A stretch of 8,058 bases of DNA from Verrucomicrobiia bacterium. Its GTDB lineage: Bacteria; Verrucomicrobiota; Verrucomicrobiia; Verrucomicrobiales; Akkermansiaceae. Numbering within the stretch: position 1 is the stretch's first letter; each line of letters opens with the position of its first letter. Under the pieces are notes generated by a model. The model was not told where the DNA came from. It did not search any database and saw nothing but the letters and a program-made list of their open reading frames with translations. Where the stretch lies: the NCBI GenBank assembly GCA_947460915.1, contig CANHKJ010000130.1:1-8058 (forward strand). Direction: 5' to 3'. Below, in pieces: positions 6,848 to 8,058 of the stretch. The position numbers and the translations under genes are program-made.

Positions 6848-6906
6848 GTCGGGATGCGGGGCATTTCCCTGAAAGAAACGATGCGTATTGGCGTATTTTC
6901 CCTCTC

Positions 6907-8058
6907 ATGCGCTACTTTCTTGGATTTTTGACACTCGCTTCTGCCCTATTTTCGGTGCAGGCCAAACCTTTGAATGTGGTGGTGCTCTACGCCGATGACT
7001 GGCGGCATGATACCCTCGGTTGTGCGGGGCATCCGATTGTCAAAACACCGAACATTGATGCTCTCGCGCAAGAAGGCACGCGCTTCACCCATGCCTGCGT
7101 CACCACTTCGATCTGCGGCGTGAGTCGGGCGACATTGTTCACGGGGCAGTGGATGTCGCGCCATGGCAACAAGGGATTTACGGCTTTCAAAACTCCTTGG
7201 GCGGAAACCTATCCGGGTTTGTTACGGTCTAACGGATATCACGTCGGTCACATCGGCAAGTGGCACAATGGAGCATTTCCGCAGAAAAATTTTGACTTTG
7301 GGCGCTCTTATTCGGGCACTCATTGGATGAAAGATGCCGATGGGAAACGCATTCATGTGACGCAGAAAAATCACAACGATGCGCTCGAATTTCTTCGCAC
7401 CAGTCCCAAGGATAAGCCGTTTTGTCTCACGCTCGCCTTTTTCGCCACACATGCAGAGGATGGCAATCCGAAGCAATTTTTGCCCCAAGAAAAAAGCATG
7501 GCGCTCTATCAGAATGACACCATCGCTGTGCCGCGCACCGCCAACGATGCCGCATGGCGTAAGCTGCCATCATTTCTCGTGAGCGAAAAAAATGAAAGTC
7601 GCAATCGTTACACCTGGCGCTTTGACACTCCCGAAAAATATCAGACGATGATGAAAAATTACTATCGTCTTGCCAGCGAAGTTGATGAGGTTTGCGGTGC
7701 GGTGGTGGCCGAACTCAAGGCTCGCGGTTTGTGGGAAAATACCTTGGTGATTTTCACGACTGACAATGGATACTTCCACGGTGAGCACGGTCTTGCCGAT
7801 AAATGGTATCCGCACGAGGAAAGCATTCGCGTTCCCTTGATTGTACGCGATCCACGGATTGGCACTGCGCGACAAGTGCGCACGAACGATGCCTTAGCTC
7901 TCAATGTTGACCTCGCTCCGACCATCCTTGATGCCGCTGGAATTGATGCGCCGAAGGGCATGCAAGGCAAAAGTCTGACGCCCTTGTTGAGAGACGCAAA
8001 GGCTTCTTGGCGCAGTGAGTTTTTCTATGAGCATGCGATCATCCAACGCAAAGAATTC
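6907..8058 (+). CDS. Secreted sulfatase-family hydrolase (partial, 3' end cut)
   Basis: Alkaline-phosphatase-superfamily enzyme, probably cleaving sulfate esters in the periplasm or outside the cell; the substrate is unknown. The visible 384 residues begin with a Sec signal peptide (MRYFLGFL to VQA, cut after about residue 19). Metal ligands Asp30-Asp31 (YADDWRHD) follow. The formylglycine motif is Cys70 in SICGVSRATLFTG, 68-80. GKWH is at 117-120, His182 is a likely active-site residue, and TTDNGYFHGEHG at 284-295 supplies Asp286 and Asn287, with Lys299 after it. The motif reads C-G-V-S-R instead of the usual C-x-P-S-R. Family members are about 450-500 residues, so the C-terminal subdomain is mostly missing. 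It starts 59 bases after pstB on the same strand with no clear terminator between, so cotranscription is possible. Some formylglycine enzymes are phosphonate or phosphodiester hydrolases, which would suit the neighbourhood but is not shown. Confidence 0.9.
   Translation, partial: MRYFLGFLTLASALFSVQAKPLNVVVLYADDWRHDTLGCAGHPIVKTPNIDALAQEGTRFTHACVTTSICGVSRATLFTGQWMSRHGNKGFTAFKTPWAETYPGLLRSNGYHVGHIGKWHNGAFPQKNFDFGRSYSGTHWMKDADGKRIHVTQKNHNDALEFLRTSPKDKPFCLTLAFFATHAEDGNPKQFLPQEKSMALYQNDTIAVPRTANDAAWRKLPSFLVSEKNESRNRYTWRFDTPEKYQTMMKNYYRLASEVDEVCGAVVAELKARGLWENTLVIFTTDNGYFHGEHGLADKWYPHEESIRVPLIVRDPRIGTARQVRTNDALALNVDLAPTILDAAGIDAPKGMQGKSLTPLLRDAKASWRSEFFYEHAIIQRKEF

Noticed and set aside
6851..6869. 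Possible hairpin after pstB (GGGATGC with GCATTTCCC)
   Set aside because: The stem is interrupted by an asymmetric bulge and has no T-run after it, so it is not a convincing terminator.
8053..8058. GAATTC exactly at the window end
   Set aside because: An EcoRI site could mark a clone boundary, but a single hexamer at an edge is not evidence; the sulfatase frame is simply open there.

Overview
The window is about 8 kb of densely coded bacterial DNA with seven genes, two of them cut by the window edges. Several things point to the Planctomycetes-Verrucomicrobia group, most likely Verrucomicrobiota: Pst permeases enlarged by periplasmic insertions, a secreted sulfatase of the type abundant in that group, and no Shine-Dalgarno sequence before any of the seven starts. 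This assignment is an inference from protein style and context, not from a marker gene.

Layout. On the minus strand, asd (aspartate-semialdehyde dehydrogenase, 808-1809) is followed after 10 bases by ispA (a short-chain polyprenyl diphosphate synthase, 797 to beyond base 1). A 240-base divergent intergenic region (1810-2049) separates asd from a plus-strand phosphate block. That block holds pstS (phosphate-binding protein, 2050-2853), a strong intrinsic terminator (2877-2908), and then the closely packed pstC-pstA-pstB (3032-6847), which encode two permease subunits and the ATPase. No phoU or phoB/phoR lies in the window. Instead pstB is followed after 59 bases by a secreted sulfatase-family gene (6907 to beyond 8058), with no obvious terminator between them.

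How the genes work together. PstS captures phosphate in the periplasm, PstC and PstA form the membrane channel, and PstB drives import with ATP. The same 18-base element, TGTGAC-N6-GTCACA, occurs before pstS (1934-1951) and before pstC (2923-2940). The pstC copy is extended by one more half-site, giving units with an 11-base period. In both places the last half-site ends 8-9 bases before a possible -35 element. This looks like the operator of a PhoB-type regulator controlling two transcription units, with the terminator letting pstS be expressed separately from the permease genes.

The least ordinary parts are the repeated operator, the roughly 310-residue insertion after the first membrane helix of PstC (with a smaller one at the same place in PstA), and the sulfatase active-site motif, in which the usual proline of C-x-P-S-R is valine. 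No RNA genes, CRISPR arrays or insertion sequences were seen. The window is mostly ordinary housekeeping and transport DNA and shows no clear sign of an undescribed multi-gene system.
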